Positions 1 through 8,240 of a stretch of DNA of 64,000 bases are shown here, one piece after another; position 1 is the first letter of the stretch; the number at the start of each line of letters is the position of its first letter. The notes beneath the pieces are model-generated. The model saw nothing but the letters and a program-made list of their open reading frames with translations. It did no database searches and had not been told where the DNA came from. Source of the stretch: Comamonas sp. BIGb0124. Lineage in GTDB: Bacteria; Pseudomonadota; Gammaproteobacteria; Burkholderiales; Burkholderiaceae_C. Where the stretch lies: NCBI RefSeq assembly GCF_003752175.1, contig NZ_RJVF01000016.1:62001-126000 (forward strand), in the 5' to 3' direction. The translations under genes were made by a program, and so were the position numbers.

Positions 1-546
1 TGGCCGAGCGCGGCCTTCAGCCCGGTGGCGGTCACGCCGGACGAACTGGGCGAGGCCTGGAAGGGCGGCCGTGCGCACCTGACCCTGCAGGTCAACTGGA
101 ACGGCCGCAAGGTGGGTTTGCTGGAGGCCGGCGTGGACATGGGCCATCATTTTGGACAGGTCATCGCGCAGGCGGTGCAAACGCGTCATCTGCGTGCCGG
201 CACGGTGGTCTGCAGCGGCGTGGTGAGCAATCGCGGCGTCGAGAAGAAAAGCCGCATGGACTGGCCCAAGGGGTATGCCAGCATCGCCGATAAGCGGGGC
301 ATGGAGGTGGCGCAGGACGGCGTGGCCAAGACCGGATTCCTGGTTTTCGGCGATACCGTGCGCATCGAGATGAAGGGCCGGGATGGCCAGAGTGTCTTCG
401 GTGCGATCGAGCAGGAGGTGGTGTCCTGGCAGGCCCATGCGGTGCGTGTGCGCGCCGGCGAGGCCGCCGAGGCGCGCCGGCTGGCGGGCGTGGGCGAATC
501 GGATGCGCCGCGCGAGGCGGACGACGAGGGTGTCGAGGCGGATTGA
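1..546 (+). CDS. Fumarylacetoacetate hydrolase (FAH)-family protein, 5'-truncated by window edge
   Basis: The reading frame is open from base 1 to the TGA at 544-546, so only the C-terminal 181 residues are present and the start lies outside the window. The fragment carries FAH-fold features: a GxxVxxGxVSNRG-type strand, followed by a motif reading KGYASIADKRGMEVAQDG that is typical of the larger fumarylacetoacetase-like hydrolases of Burkholderiales, and a late FGDTVRIEM strand. FAH-family enzymes cleave carbon-carbon bonds of acylpyruvates or related oxo-acids using a divalent metal; the metal-binding Glu/Asp residues should lie in the missing part, so activity and substrate cannot be judged. 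The last residues are charged and probably unstructured. The next gene is convergent, 14 bp away. Confidence 0.75.
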   Translation, partial: WPSAAFSPVAVTPDELGEAWKGGRAHLTLQVNWNGRKVGLLEAGVDMGHHFGQVIAQAVQTRHLRAGTVVCSGVVSNRGVEKKSRMDWPKGYASIADKRGMEVAQDGVAKTGFLVFGDTVRIEMKGRDGQSVFGAIEQEVVSWQAHAVRVRAGEAAEARRLAGVGESDAPREADDEGVEAD

Positions 547-560
547 GCGCGTTAGGCGTG

Positions 561-1487
561 CTAACGCACGCACCAGGCCTGCGCCTGCATGTGCCGACCC
601 AGAAAATCCAGAAAACACGCGATCCGTGCGGCCAGTTGGCTGTTGCGGTAGAACACCGCGTGGATGGGCTGCAGGACCTCGACCGCATGGGCCGAGAGCA
701 GCTCGACCAGATGGCCGTGGGTGCGGTCGGCCTGCGTCATGAAATCGGACAGGCAGGCGATGCCGGCATCGCCGAGTGCCAATGCCCGCAGGGTTTCGCC
801 GCTGGAGGCCAGCAGCGCCGGCTGGATGACGAGGCGGTCGCCATGGGCCCCGCGCAGCGGCCAGCGGTTGAGTGACTCGGGCTGGTTGAAGCCCAGCATG
901 CGGTGGTGGGTGGCCAGTTCCTCGACCGAGGCGGGTGTACCGTGGCGCGCCAGGTAGCCCGGACTGGCCAGCACGCGCAGCCGTGTCGAACCGAGGGGGC
1001 GCGCGCGCAGCGTGGAGTCGCGCAGCGGGCCGATGCGGATGGCCACATCGGTGCTGCCCGGTCCGGCCGGGTCCTGGGCCAGCAGGTCGATGGGGAGTTC
1101 ATCGGTGTCGAACTGCAGGTCGATGAGCGGAAAGGCCTGCTGGAAAGTGTCGGCGATCGGTGCCAGCACGTGCAGCATGAACGGCATGGCCGCGTTGACC
1201 CGCAGCCGGCCGGCCGGGCTGCTGCGGCGCGCGCGCGCCTGCTCCTCGGCTTCGTCGACGGCGCTCAGGATCCGGCGTGCCTGGGCCAGAAAGGCCTGTC
1301 CTTCGTCGGTCAGGGAGAGCCGGCGTGTCGTCCGGTGCAGCAGGCTGGTGTCGAGCTTGGTTTCCAGGCGGCTGAGTGCGCGGCTGATGCCCGACGGCGT
1401 CTGGCCCATCTGCTCGGCGGCGGCGCTGATCGAGCCGGTGTCGACCACCTGGCGCAAGGCCAGCATTTCATCGAGCGTGACCGTCAT
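561..1487 (-). CDS. LysR-family transcriptional regulator
   Basis: A 308-residue LysR-type regulator. The N-terminal winged helix-turn-helix occupies about residues 1-60, with the usual A/S-rich recognition region (SISAAAEQMGQTPSGISRAL) and a RRLSLTDEG wing. The rest is a periplasmic-binding-protein-like effector domain. Family members bind DNA as tetramers and respond to small molecules; the ligand here is unknown. The ATG at 1487 is chosen because it overlaps the stop codon of the upstream hydrolase gene in an ATGA arrangement, which suggests translational coupling, and because the HTH then begins at the usual distance from the N-terminus. An upstream start would place extra residues over the hydrolase gene with no family counterpart. 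Being co-transcribed with a hydrolase rather than divergent is somewhat unusual for LysR genes. Confidence 0.85.
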   Translation of the reverse strand: MTVTLDEMLALRQVVDTGSISAAAEQMGQTPSGISRALSRLETKLDTSLLHRTTRRLSLTDEGQAFLAQARRILSAVDEAEEQARARRSSPAGRLRVNAAMPFMLHVLAPIADTFQQAFPLIDLQFDTDELPIDLLAQDPAGPGSTDVAIRIGPLRDSTLRARPLGSTRLRVLASPGYLARHGTPASVEELATHHRMLGFNQPESLNRWPLRGAHGDRLVIQPALLASSGETLRALALGDAGIACLSDFMTQADRTHGHLVELLSAHAVEVLQPIHAVFYRNSQLAARIACFLDFLGRHMQAQAWCVR

Positions 1488-2788
1488 GGTGCAGCCTGGG
1501 GCGCGGTGGCCTGCATGACCTGCGCCATCAGCCCGGCCTGCCAGTCGAAATACGGATTGAAGGTGAGCCGGGCGTGCGCCTTGCCCGTCTCCTGGTAGCC
1601 CCAGTCCGAGTACCACACCGTTTCGTTGGCGAGGCAACTCGCCATGGCCGTGGCCGATTGCCCGTTCCAGCACATGCGCAGGCTGCCCTGCTCGCCGTAG
1701 ACGGGATTGCCCGGCGAAAACAGCACGCCCATGTGCGAGAACTGGCTGATGCGGTATTCGGGCAGGCGGTCGGGCCGTTGCTGGATGCGGCTGTCGGTGG
1801 CGGCAGGGCCGGGCGGCAGGGTGCCGTACCAGACCAGGCGGCTGTCCGGGTGCCGGAACCGCCGATGGAACACGTCGAGCAGACCGGGCGCATCCAGCAC
1901 CGAGTCATGTTGCGCGACGACCATGAAGACGGGCTTGTCGTAGTAGCCGACGCTGATCTGGCGCTGAACGGTCTGGCTGCTGCGGTAGAACTGGGCGAAG
2001 CCATTGGTGGGCACCGTGAGGTAACGCACGGCATTCTGCTGCGGCCGTTGCCGGCTGTCGGTCGGGGTCAGCCAGGGTTTGGCCCAGGCGATCAGGGGGG
2101 TGAGCCAGACTTGGCCATTGCCGACACGGAAGGCCGGGGAAAACAGCAGCAACCCGGCGATGGCGGGGTGGTCGTAGGCGTAGTCGGTGACCAGATTGGC
2201 GCCCGTGGAGAACCCCCCCAGCCAGACCGGGGCCGCCGGTCCGGCATGTCGGCGGACATCGTCCTGGAGGATGCGGGCCTGCTCGCCGACCACACGCTGC
2301 CAGTCGGCCAGCCTGGCGTACAGCATGTCGGCGGGCCGGGTGCCATGGCCGGGCAGCAGCACGGTGCGGGCCAGGTAGCCCTGCCGGGCCAGTTGTTCGC
2401 CGATATCGGTGAACGACCAGGGCGAGTCGCCCAGGCCATGGACCAGCAGCACACCGCCCTGCGGCGTACCGGCCGGGCGCCATTCCCGGGGGCTGTTCCA
2501 GTCGGTCTCGGCCTGCCGGGCCGCGTCGTCCTGCGCCACGTACTGGCGGTGCGTGGCGACCCAGTCCGAGGTTTCACGCTGGTAGTCGGCAAAACCGGAC
2601 TGGCCCAGGGGAACACGCTGGCCGACGGTCGGCGTGCAGGCACCCAGCACAAGAGCCAGCGGCACGAGGACTTGGGCCAGAAGCCGCGGACTGGCGGTGA
2701 CGGGGCAGGCGAATGGGTTGGCGAATGGGTTGGCGAATGGGTTGGCGGACGGGTTGGCGGACGGGTTGGCGGATGGGTCTGCGGGCAT
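1484..2788 (-). CDS. Alpha/beta hydrolase, predicted lipoprotein with N-terminal tetrapeptide repeats
   Basis: A 434-residue serine hydrolase. The core has the alpha/beta-hydrolase oxyanion motif LLVHGLGDS, a PGHGTRP loop and a nucleophile elbow GFSTG with Ser at about residue 194; HDSVLD and SHMG segments near the C-terminus fit the acid and the histidine. A hydrophobic segment ending in LVLGAC resembles a lipobox with Cys at about 51, which suggests export and lipid anchoring. Before it lies an unusual stretch of six Ala-Asn-Pro-Ser/Phe repeats encoded by a 12-bp tandem repeat. It puts the signal-like helix 30 residues from the annotated start, so the true start may be internal and non-ATG, although no alternative has a clear ribosome-binding site. 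The substrate is unknown; monoglyceride-lipase-like esters are possible. It is translationally coupled to the LysR gene. Confidence 0.75.
   Translation of the reverse strand: MPADPSANPSANPSANPFANPFANPFACPVTASPRLLAQVLVPLALVLGACTPTVGQRVPLGQSGFADYQRETSDWVATHRQYVAQDDAARQAETDWNSPREWRPAGTPQGGVLLVHGLGDSPWSFTDIGEQLARQGYLARTVLLPGHGTRPADMLYARLADWQRVVGEQARILQDDVRRHAGPAAPVWLGGFSTGANLVTDYAYDHPAIAGLLLFSPAFRVGNGQVWLTPLIAWAKPWLTPTDSRQRPQQNAVRYLTVPTNGFAQFYRSSQTVQRQISVGYYDKPVFMVVAQHDSVLDAPGLLDVFHRRFRHPDSRLVWYGTLPPGPAATDSRIQQRPDRLPEYRISQFSHMGVLFSPGNPVYGEQGSLRMCWNGQSATAMASCLANETVWYSDWGYQETGKAHARLTFNPYFDWQAGLMAQVMQATAPQAAP
2710..2781. repeat. Six tandem 12-bp repeats at the 5' end of the hydrolase gene
   Basis: Three units of CGAATGGGTTGG are followed by two of CGGACGGGTTGG and one diverged unit, CGGATGGGTCTG. 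On the minus strand they encode ANPF or ANPS tetrapeptides. The unit length is a multiple of three, so copy-number changes would lengthen or shorten the N-terminus without a frameshift. Confidence 0.9.
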
Positions 2789-3009
2789 GGGGGGCGCTTG
2801 AACGTGACGATGGGGCAGAGAGGGAGGGGAGCGCGCATGCTCCGCTTGGTGTCTGCCCGGTGTGGGATGGAAAATCGAAGTCTGCTCGATTATTGATATT
2901 TAATCAAAATTCATGTGTGCGAGCACGGCTTTTTCAGCAAGAGACGGCGGTTCAAACTTCGGGTCTTTCCGCGTGGCACGAGGTCACGCGGCTTCTTCTG
3001 GAGTCCATC

Positions 3010-4215
3010 ATGCCCATCGCCTTGCTGGCGCTCACGCTGAGCGCCTTTGCCATCGGGACAACCGAGTTTGTCATCGTCGGCCTCATACCCACTGTCGCGG
3101 CCGATCTGGGCGTCGATGTGCCGTCGGCCGGATTGCTGGTGAGCCTCTATGCGCTCGGCGTGGCGATCGGGGCCCCGGTGCTCACCGCCCTGACGGCGCG
3201 CCTGCCGCGCAAAGCGCTGCTGCTGGGCCTGATGGCCTTGTTCACAGCGGGCAATCTGGTGGCCTGGCAGGCACCCGATTACCACTCGCTGGTGGTGGCC
3301 CGGGTGCTGACGGGACTGGCCCACGGGGTGTTCTTCTCGATCGGCTCGACCATCGCGACCGGCCTGGTGCCCAAGGAGAAGGCGGCCAGTGCCATCGCGA
3401 TCATGTTCACCGGCTTGACGGTGGCGCTGGTCACCGGCGTGCCGCTGGGCACCTTCATCGGCCAGCATTTCGGCTGGCGCGAGACCTTCCTCGCAGTGTC
3501 GGCGCTGGGCCTGATCGCCATGGTAGGCAGCGCACGGTTCGTGCCGCGCGGCATTCCGCATGCGCCGCCGGCCACGCTGGGCCAGCAGGCGCGTGTGCTG
3601 GCCCAGCCGCGCCTGCTGCTGGTCTATGCAACGACGGCCATCGGTTACGGCGGCACTTTCATTCCCTTTACCTACCTGGCCTCCATCCTGCAGGAGCAGG
3701 CGGGTTTCTCCGCCTCTTCCGTGGGCTGGGTGATGCTGGTGTACGGCGTGTCGGTGGCGGCCGGCAATCTGTGGGGGGGACGACTGGCCGATCGGCTGGG
3801 CCCGATCGCCGCGCTGAAGCTCATTTTTGGACTGCTGGCGGGGGTGCTGCTGATCCTGACCTTCACCATGCACTCGCCCTGGCTGGCCGTGCTGACGGTG
3901 CTGGCCTGGGGGGCCGTGGCGTTCGGCAATGTGCCGGGCCTGCAGGTCTATGTGGTGGCGCAGGCCCAGCGCCAAGTGCCGCATGCCGTCGACGTCGCCT
4001 CGGGACTGAACATCGCGGCGTTCAATCTGGGCATTGCCGGAGCGGCCTGGGCCGGCGGCCTGATCGTCAAGCACCTCGGCCTGGTGCATACGGCCTGGAT
4101 CGGCGCGGCCGTGGTGCTCGTTTCGCTGGCCCTCACGTTCTGGAGCGGGGCGCTGGACCGGCGAGCCGGCATTCCGCCGAGACCCGAGGGGGCCGTGGTA
4201 CTGGCCGGACACTGA
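3010..4215 (+). CDS. MFS transporter, AraJ/YdhP-type drug or sugar efflux carrier
   Basis: A 401-residue major facilitator protein with about 12 hydrophobic segments. It opens with a first helix containing GTTEFVIVGLIP, the signature of the DHA1 AraJ/YdhP/NepI group, followed by RxxRKALL-type basic residues in the loop after the second helix and an ARVLTGLAHGVFFSI fourth helix. These proteins use the proton gradient to export arabinose-like sugars, purine ribonucleosides or drugs from the inner membrane; the substrate cannot be told from sequence. The ATG at 3010 is preferred because the first transmembrane helix then begins about five residues in; longer in-frame starts would add a polar leader lying over the divergent hydrolase gene and its repeats. 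About 220 bp separates the two divergent genes, and it contains an A/T-rich stretch near 2890-2910 suited to promoters. Confidence 0.85.
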   Translation: MPIALLALTLSAFAIGTTEFVIVGLIPTVAADLGVDVPSAGLLVSLYALGVAIGAPVLTALTARLPRKALLLGLMALFTAGNLVAWQAPDYHSLVVARVLTGLAHGVFFSIGSTIATGLVPKEKAASAIAIMFTGLTVALVTGVPLGTFIGQHFGWRETFLAVSALGLIAMVGSARFVPRGIPHAPPATLGQQARVLAQPRLLLVYATTAIGYGGTFIPFTYLASILQEQAGFSASSVGWVMLVYGVSVAAGNLWGGRLADRLGPIAALKLIFGLLAGVLLILTFTMHSPWLAVLTVLAWGAVAFGNVPGLQVYVVAQAQRQVPHAVDVASGLNIAAFNLGIAGAAWAGGLIVKHLGLVHTAWIGAAVVLVSLALTFWSGALDRRAGIPPRPEGAVVLAGH

Positions 4216-4350
4216 TCCGCCGGACGGCCGGCCTGCAAACCAGTGGGCGGTCGTCGTCTTCTCCGACGCCTGTTTCTCGCCCGGAGGGCTAGGGTGGTAT
4301 GCAGGCGCCGAGCGTTCTATTCATCTTTCCCATCCACAAGGACTTCCAAC

Positions 4351-5169
4351 ATGACACACCCCATCGTTCCCCTGTTCGGCCTGGGCACCTTCCGGCTCAA
4401 GGAGCAAGCCGTGATCGACTCCGTGAGCACCGCGCTGTCGCTGGGCTACCGGGCCATCGACACGGCGCAGATCTACGGCAACGAAGCCGAAGTGGGCCAG
4501 GCCGTGGCCGGCAGCGGCGTGGCGCGCAGCGAGCTGTTCCTCACCACCAAGATCTGGACCGACAACCTGGCACAAGACCGGCTGATCCCCAGCCTGAAGG
4601 AGAGCCTGCTCAAGCTGCGCACCGACGATGTCGACCTCACGCTCATCCACTGGCCTTCGCCCGGCCAGGCGGTGCCGGTGGCCGAGTTCATGGGCGCGCT
4701 GGCCGAAGCCCGCCGTCAAGGCCTGACGCGCCACATCGGCGTGTCGAACTTCACGGTGGCACTGATGCAGGAGGCCATCGACGCCGTCGGCGCCGGCCAG
4801 ATCGCGACCAACCAGATCGAGTTGCACCCCTATCTGCAGAACCGCTTCGTTGCCGACTTCGCGTCCGGCCAGGGCATCCAGATCACTTCTTACATGACGC
4901 TGGGTTACGGCAAGGTCCTGAAAGACGAGGTGGTGCAGGAGATCGCCGCCGAGCACGGTGTCGAGCCGGCGCAGATCGCGCTGGCCTGGGCCATGCAACT
5001 GGGCTACGCGGTGATTCCGTCGTCGACGCAGCGCAAGAACCTCGAGAGCAATCTGGCGGCGCAGTCGCTGCGCCTGACCTCGACCGACATGGAACGCCTG
5101 GCCGCGCTGGATGCCGGCGCCGCCGGCCGGCTGGTCGACCCCGAAGGACTGGCACCCCGCTGGGACTGA
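4351..5169 (+). CDS. dkgB: Aldo/keto reductase, 2,5-diketo-D-gluconate reductase B type
   Basis: A 272-residue NADPH-dependent aldo/keto reductase close to DkgB. The catalytic tetrad is visible: Asp and Tyr in DTAQIYGNE, Lys in TTKIW, and His in LIHWPSP. The cofactor-binding C-terminus includes [13 protein letters not shown]. Such enzymes reduce 2,5-diketo-D-gluconate, methylglyoxal and other small aldehydes in the cytoplasm. The length matches the family (about 267). The ATG at 4351 is chosen because it begins directly before the first beta strand ([12 protein letters not shown]); an upstream start would add a basic, non-homologous leader. It lies 135 bp downstream of the MFS gene on the same strand, possibly with its own promoter. 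Confidence 0.9.
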   Translation: MTHPIVPLFGLGTFRLKEQAVIDSVSTALSLGYRAIDTAQIYGNEAEVGQAVAGSGVARSELFLTTKIWTDNLAQDRLIPSLKESLLKLRTDDVDLTLIHWPSPGQAVPVAEFMGALAEARRQGLTRHIGVSNFTVALMQEAIDAVGAGQIATNQIELHPYLQNRFVADFASGQGIQITSYMTLGYGKVLKDEVVQEIAAEHGVEPAQIALAWAMQLGYAVIPSSTQRKNLESNLAAQSLRLTSTDMERLAALDAGAAGRLVDPEGLAPRWD

Positions 5170-5286
5170 CGCCGGGGCCGGCTGCGGCCGGCCCGTTCGC
5201 AGGACACGTGCAGAAGTGTTCTCATTCAGTGCGCGTCGGCCGACCTTTGTGCCGGATCTTCCGGGCAGTGGGACAATCGGGGGCTT

Positions 5287-5898
5287 ATGCCTCAATTTCC
5301 ACCGCCCGACCGTTCGATACCGCCTTCGCTCGTGCCCGACGGACCGCCTGCCGATCTGGCGCCGGTCGCCGTGAGGCTGGCCACCGAGCGCTGGTTGGAG
5401 CGCGCCGTGATCGGGCTCAACCTGTGCCCCTTCGCCAAGGCCGAGCATGTGCACGGCCGCATCCGTTATGTGGTGAGCGAAGCGCTGTCGCCGCAAGACC
5501 TGCTCGAGGATCTGCGGCGCGAGCTGGATTTCCTGCAGGCGCAGGACCCGGTGCAGGTCGAAACGACCCTGCTCATCCATCCGCGCGTGCTCGGCGATTT
5601 CATCGACTACAACACCTTCCTGGGCGACGCCGACGATCTGCTGGTGGAGATGGAACTCGACGGTCTTTTGCAGATCGCAAGCTTTCACCCGCACTACCAG
5701 TTCGCCGGTACGCGCGAGGACGACATCACCAATTACACCAACCGGTCGCCCTTTCCCACGCTGCACCTGCTGCGCGAGGCCAGCATCGACCGGGCGGTCG
5801 ACGCCTTCCCCGAGGCCGAGCAGATCTACGAACGCAACATGCAGACGATGGAACGGCTCGGCCTGGCCGGCTGGCGCAAGCTTTTCGAACCCCAATGA
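5287..5898 (+). CDS. DUF1415 family protein
   Basis: A 203-residue member of DUF1415, a cytoplasmic family of unknown function common in proteobacteria. Recognisable elements are an early NLCPFAKAE segment with a conserved Cys, TLLIHP, a central FxDYNxFL, SFHPHYQFAG and TNRSPFPTLHLLRE. The conserved Cys and His residues suggest a catalytic or metal-binding site, but nothing has been assigned. The N-terminal 30 residues are proline-rich and probably disordered. A GACAAT hexamer lies 9 bp upstream of the ATG, so the transcript may have almost no leader. The methyltransferase gene follows after 37 bp and may be co-transcribed. Confidence 0.8.
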   Translation: MPQFPPPDRSIPPSLVPDGPPADLAPVAVRLATERWLERAVIGLNLCPFAKAEHVHGRIRYVVSEALSPQDLLEDLRRELDFLQAQDPVQVETTLLIHPRVLGDFIDYNTFLGDADDLLVEMELDGLLQIASFHPHYQFAGTREDDITNYTNRSPFPTLHLLREASIDRAVDAFPEAEQIYERNMQTMERLGLAGWRKLFEPQ

Positions 5899-5935
5899 CG
5901 ATCCCCCGCACCGCGCGTCCCCGATACGGCCATCC

Positions 5936-6892
5936 ATGACATCCAAAGCCAGAAACAAGCCCGGCGCCCCGGCGGCGTCCGTGCCGGCATCCAAACACGA
6001 GATCCGGCCGGGACAGTCCATCGAACTGCTCAAGGAACTGCACATCCTCACGCGGGACGGCCAGCTCAACCAGGACAGCCGCCGCAAGCTCAAGCAGGTC
6101 TACCATCTGTTCCAGTTCATCGAGCCCTTGCTGCGCGAGGTGCTGGCCGAACACGGGCAAGTGCGCCTGGTCGACCATGGCGCAGGCAAGTCCTACCTCG
6201 GTTTCATCCTGTACGACCTGTTCTTCAAGTCGCAGGCCCCGGGTGCCGCCGGCCACATCTACGGCGTCGAGACCCGCGACGAACTGGTGACGCGTTCGCG
6301 CGAGCTCGCGCAGCGTCTGGGCTTTGCGCCCGGCATGAGTTTTCTGAATGCCAGCGTGGCCGAGTCCATGCAGTCCGATGCCCTGCCCGAGCGGCTGGAC
6401 ATCGTCACCGCGCTGCACGCCTGCGATACGGCAACGGACGACGCCATCCGCTTTGGCCTGGCCCGCGGCGCGCAGCACATGGTGCTGGTGCCTTGCTGCC
6501 AGGCCGAAGTCGCCGCGCACCTGCGTGCGGGCAAGGGCGCGGCGATCCAGCGCAACCCCATGGCCGAACTGTGGCGCCATCCCTTGCACACCCGTGAATT
6601 CGGCAGCCAGCTCACCAATGTGCTGCGCTGCCTGCAGCTCGAGTCGCATGGCTATCAGGTCAGCGTGACCGAACTGGTGGGTTGGGAGCATTCGATGAAG
6701 AACGAGCTGATCGTGGCCACGCGCAAGCCCGGCGTGGCACGCCGCCGCGCCGGCCAGCGGCTCGAGGAGATGCTGGCCACCGTCGGACTGAACGACATGC
6801 GGCCCCGGTTCTTCACGCCGCTGCTCGACGGCACGGCGGGCGATGCCGACGAAGCGGTCGCCGATCTGAAAGGTGCCGCACAGCATGGGTGA
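5936..6892 (+). CDS. SAM-dependent methyltransferase (Methyltransf_32-like)
   Basis: A 318-residue class I methyltransferase. After a basic, low-complexity N-terminus and a helical region, it has a motif I variant LVDHGAGKSYLGF (SAM binding), an acidic post-I strand YGVETRDEL, and a THALHACDTATD-type region followed by LVPCCQ. The HACDTAT...PCC arrangement is shared with eukaryotic GSTCD-like and Trm13-like methyltransferases, which hints at RNA or protein modification; the bacterial substrate is unknown. The gene overlaps the following flavoprotein gene by 8 bp, so the two are very probably translated from one message and may act together. I can name the fold with confidence but not the function. 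Confidence 0.75.
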   Translation: MTSKARNKPGAPAASVPASKHEIRPGQSIELLKELHILTRDGQLNQDSRRKLKQVYHLFQFIEPLLREVLAEHGQVRLVDHGAGKSYLGFILYDLFFKSQAPGAAGHIYGVETRDELVTRSRELAQRLGFAPGMSFLNASVAESMQSDALPERLDIVTALHACDTATDDAIRFGLARGAQHMVLVPCCQAEVAAHLRAGKGAAIQRNPMAELWRHPLHTREFGSQLTNVLRCLQLESHGYQVSVTELVGWEHSMKNELIVATRKPGVARRRAGQRLEEMLATVGLNDMRPRFFTPLLDGTAGDADEAVADLKGAAQHG

Positions 6893-8222
6893 GCGCATTG
6901 GAGCAAGGCGTGTCGCCATCGTGGGCGCAGGCCCGGCCGGACTCATGGTGGCCGAGGTGCTGGCGCGCGCCATGCAGCACGAGCCGCTGGCGGTGGATGT
7001 GTACGACGCCATGCCGTCGGCCGGGCGCAAGTTTCTGCTGGCCGGCATCGGCGGGCTGAACCTCACGCACAGCGAGCCGTTCGACGACTTCGTGCGGCGC
7101 TTTGGTCCGCGCCAACGGGCCTTGAGCGACTGGCTGGGCCATTTCGGCCCGGACGAAGTGCAACTGTGGGCCTCCGATCTCGGCGTCGAGACCTTTGTCG
7201 GCAGTTCGGGCCGGATCTTTCCGCGCGACATGAAAGCAGCGCCGTTGCTGCGGGCCTGGCTGGCTCGCCTGCGCGCGGCCGGCGTCCGTTTCCATCACCG
7301 CCACCGCTGGCTGGGCTGGCCCGATGCGCAGCCGGTCGAAGGGGCGGCGCCCGGCGACTCCGGCCGGCCCCTGCGTTTTGCCACCCCCGAGGGCGAGCGC
7401 GAGATTCAGGCCGACGTCGTGGTGCTGGCCTTGGGCGGCGGCAGCTGGGCCCGATTGGGCTCGGACGGCGCCTGGGTGGACATACTCCGCCGCCGGCAAG
7501 TGGATGTGGCCCCGCTGGCCCCGGCCAATTGCGGGTTCGACGTGCAGACCCGCACGCCGGAAGGCACGGCCCGCGTCGGCTGGAGCGACCATCTGCGCCA
7601 GCGGTTTGCGGGTCATCCGCTCAAGGCGGTTGCCCTGCGCGTGGACGGACTGCGCCAGCCGCGCTTCGAGCGCCGCGGAGAGTTCGTCATCACGCAGTCG
7701 GGCATCGAGGGCAGTCTGGTGTATGCGGCCTCGTCGTGGCTGCGCGACGACATCGAGAAGCATGGGCTGGCCAGCCTGACGCTGGATCTGCTGCCCGACC
7801 ACAGCCCCGAACGGATCATGACCGAACTGCGCCATCCCCGCGGGGCGCGCTCGTTCTCCAGCCACCTCAAGACCCGGCTGGGCCTGCATGGCGCCAAGGC
7901 GGCGCTGCTGTACGAGATGCTCAGCCGCGAACAACTGGCCGATCCGGTCTGGCTGGGGGCGGCGATCAAGGCCTTGCCGCTGAACCTGGTGGCGCCACGT
8001 CCGCTGGACGAGGCCATCAGCACCGCCGGCGGCGTGCGCCTCGAAGCCATGACGCCCGGCCTGATGCTCAAGCGTGCCCCGGGCGTGTTCTGCGCCGGCG
8101 AGATGCTGGATTGGGAAGCGCCGACCGGCGGTTATCTGCTCACGGCCTGCCTGAGCAGCGGCCGCGTGGTGGGCGGCTCCGTGCTCGACTGGCTGCACGG
8201 GCAGCCGGCGCGCCAGGATTGA
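6885..8222 (+). CDS. TIGR03862-type flavoprotein (HI0933/YhiN family)
   Basis: A 445-residue FAD protein with an N-terminal dinucleotide-binding motif VAIVGAGPAGLMVAEVLA, then the family signature SAGRKFLLAGIGGLNLTHSE and a C-terminal FAD-contacting segment GVFCAGEMLDWEAPTGGYLL. It belongs to the HI0933-like flavoproteins and most resembles the PP_4765/TIGR03862 subgroup, whose role is unknown. The ATG at 6885 is preferred; a GTG 12 bp upstream is also open. The start overlaps the end of the methyltransferase gene, so the proteins are likely made together. A flavin-dependent step on the same substrate as the methyltransferase is conceivable (inference only). Confidence 0.85.
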   Translation: MGERIGARRVAIVGAGPAGLMVAEVLARAMQHEPLAVDVYDAMPSAGRKFLLAGIGGLNLTHSEPFDDFVRRFGPRQRALSDWLGHFGPDEVQLWASDLGVETFVGSSGRIFPRDMKAAPLLRAWLARLRAAGVRFHHRHRWLGWPDAQPVEGAAPGDSGRPLRFATPEGEREIQADVVVLALGGGSWARLGSDGAWVDILRRRQVDVAPLAPANCGFDVQTRTPEGTARVGWSDHLRQRFAGHPLKAVALRVDGLRQPRFERRGEFVITQSGIEGSLVYAASSWLRDDIEKHGLASLTLDLLPDHSPERIMTELRHPRGARSFSSHLKTRLGLHGAKAALLYEMLSREQLADPVWLGAAIKALPLNLVAPRPLDEAISTAGGVRLEAMTPGLMLKRAPGVFCAGEMLDWEAPTGGYLLTACLSSGRVVGGSVLDWLHGQPARQD

Positions 8223-8240
8223 GCGGGCCGGCTGCCGGGC

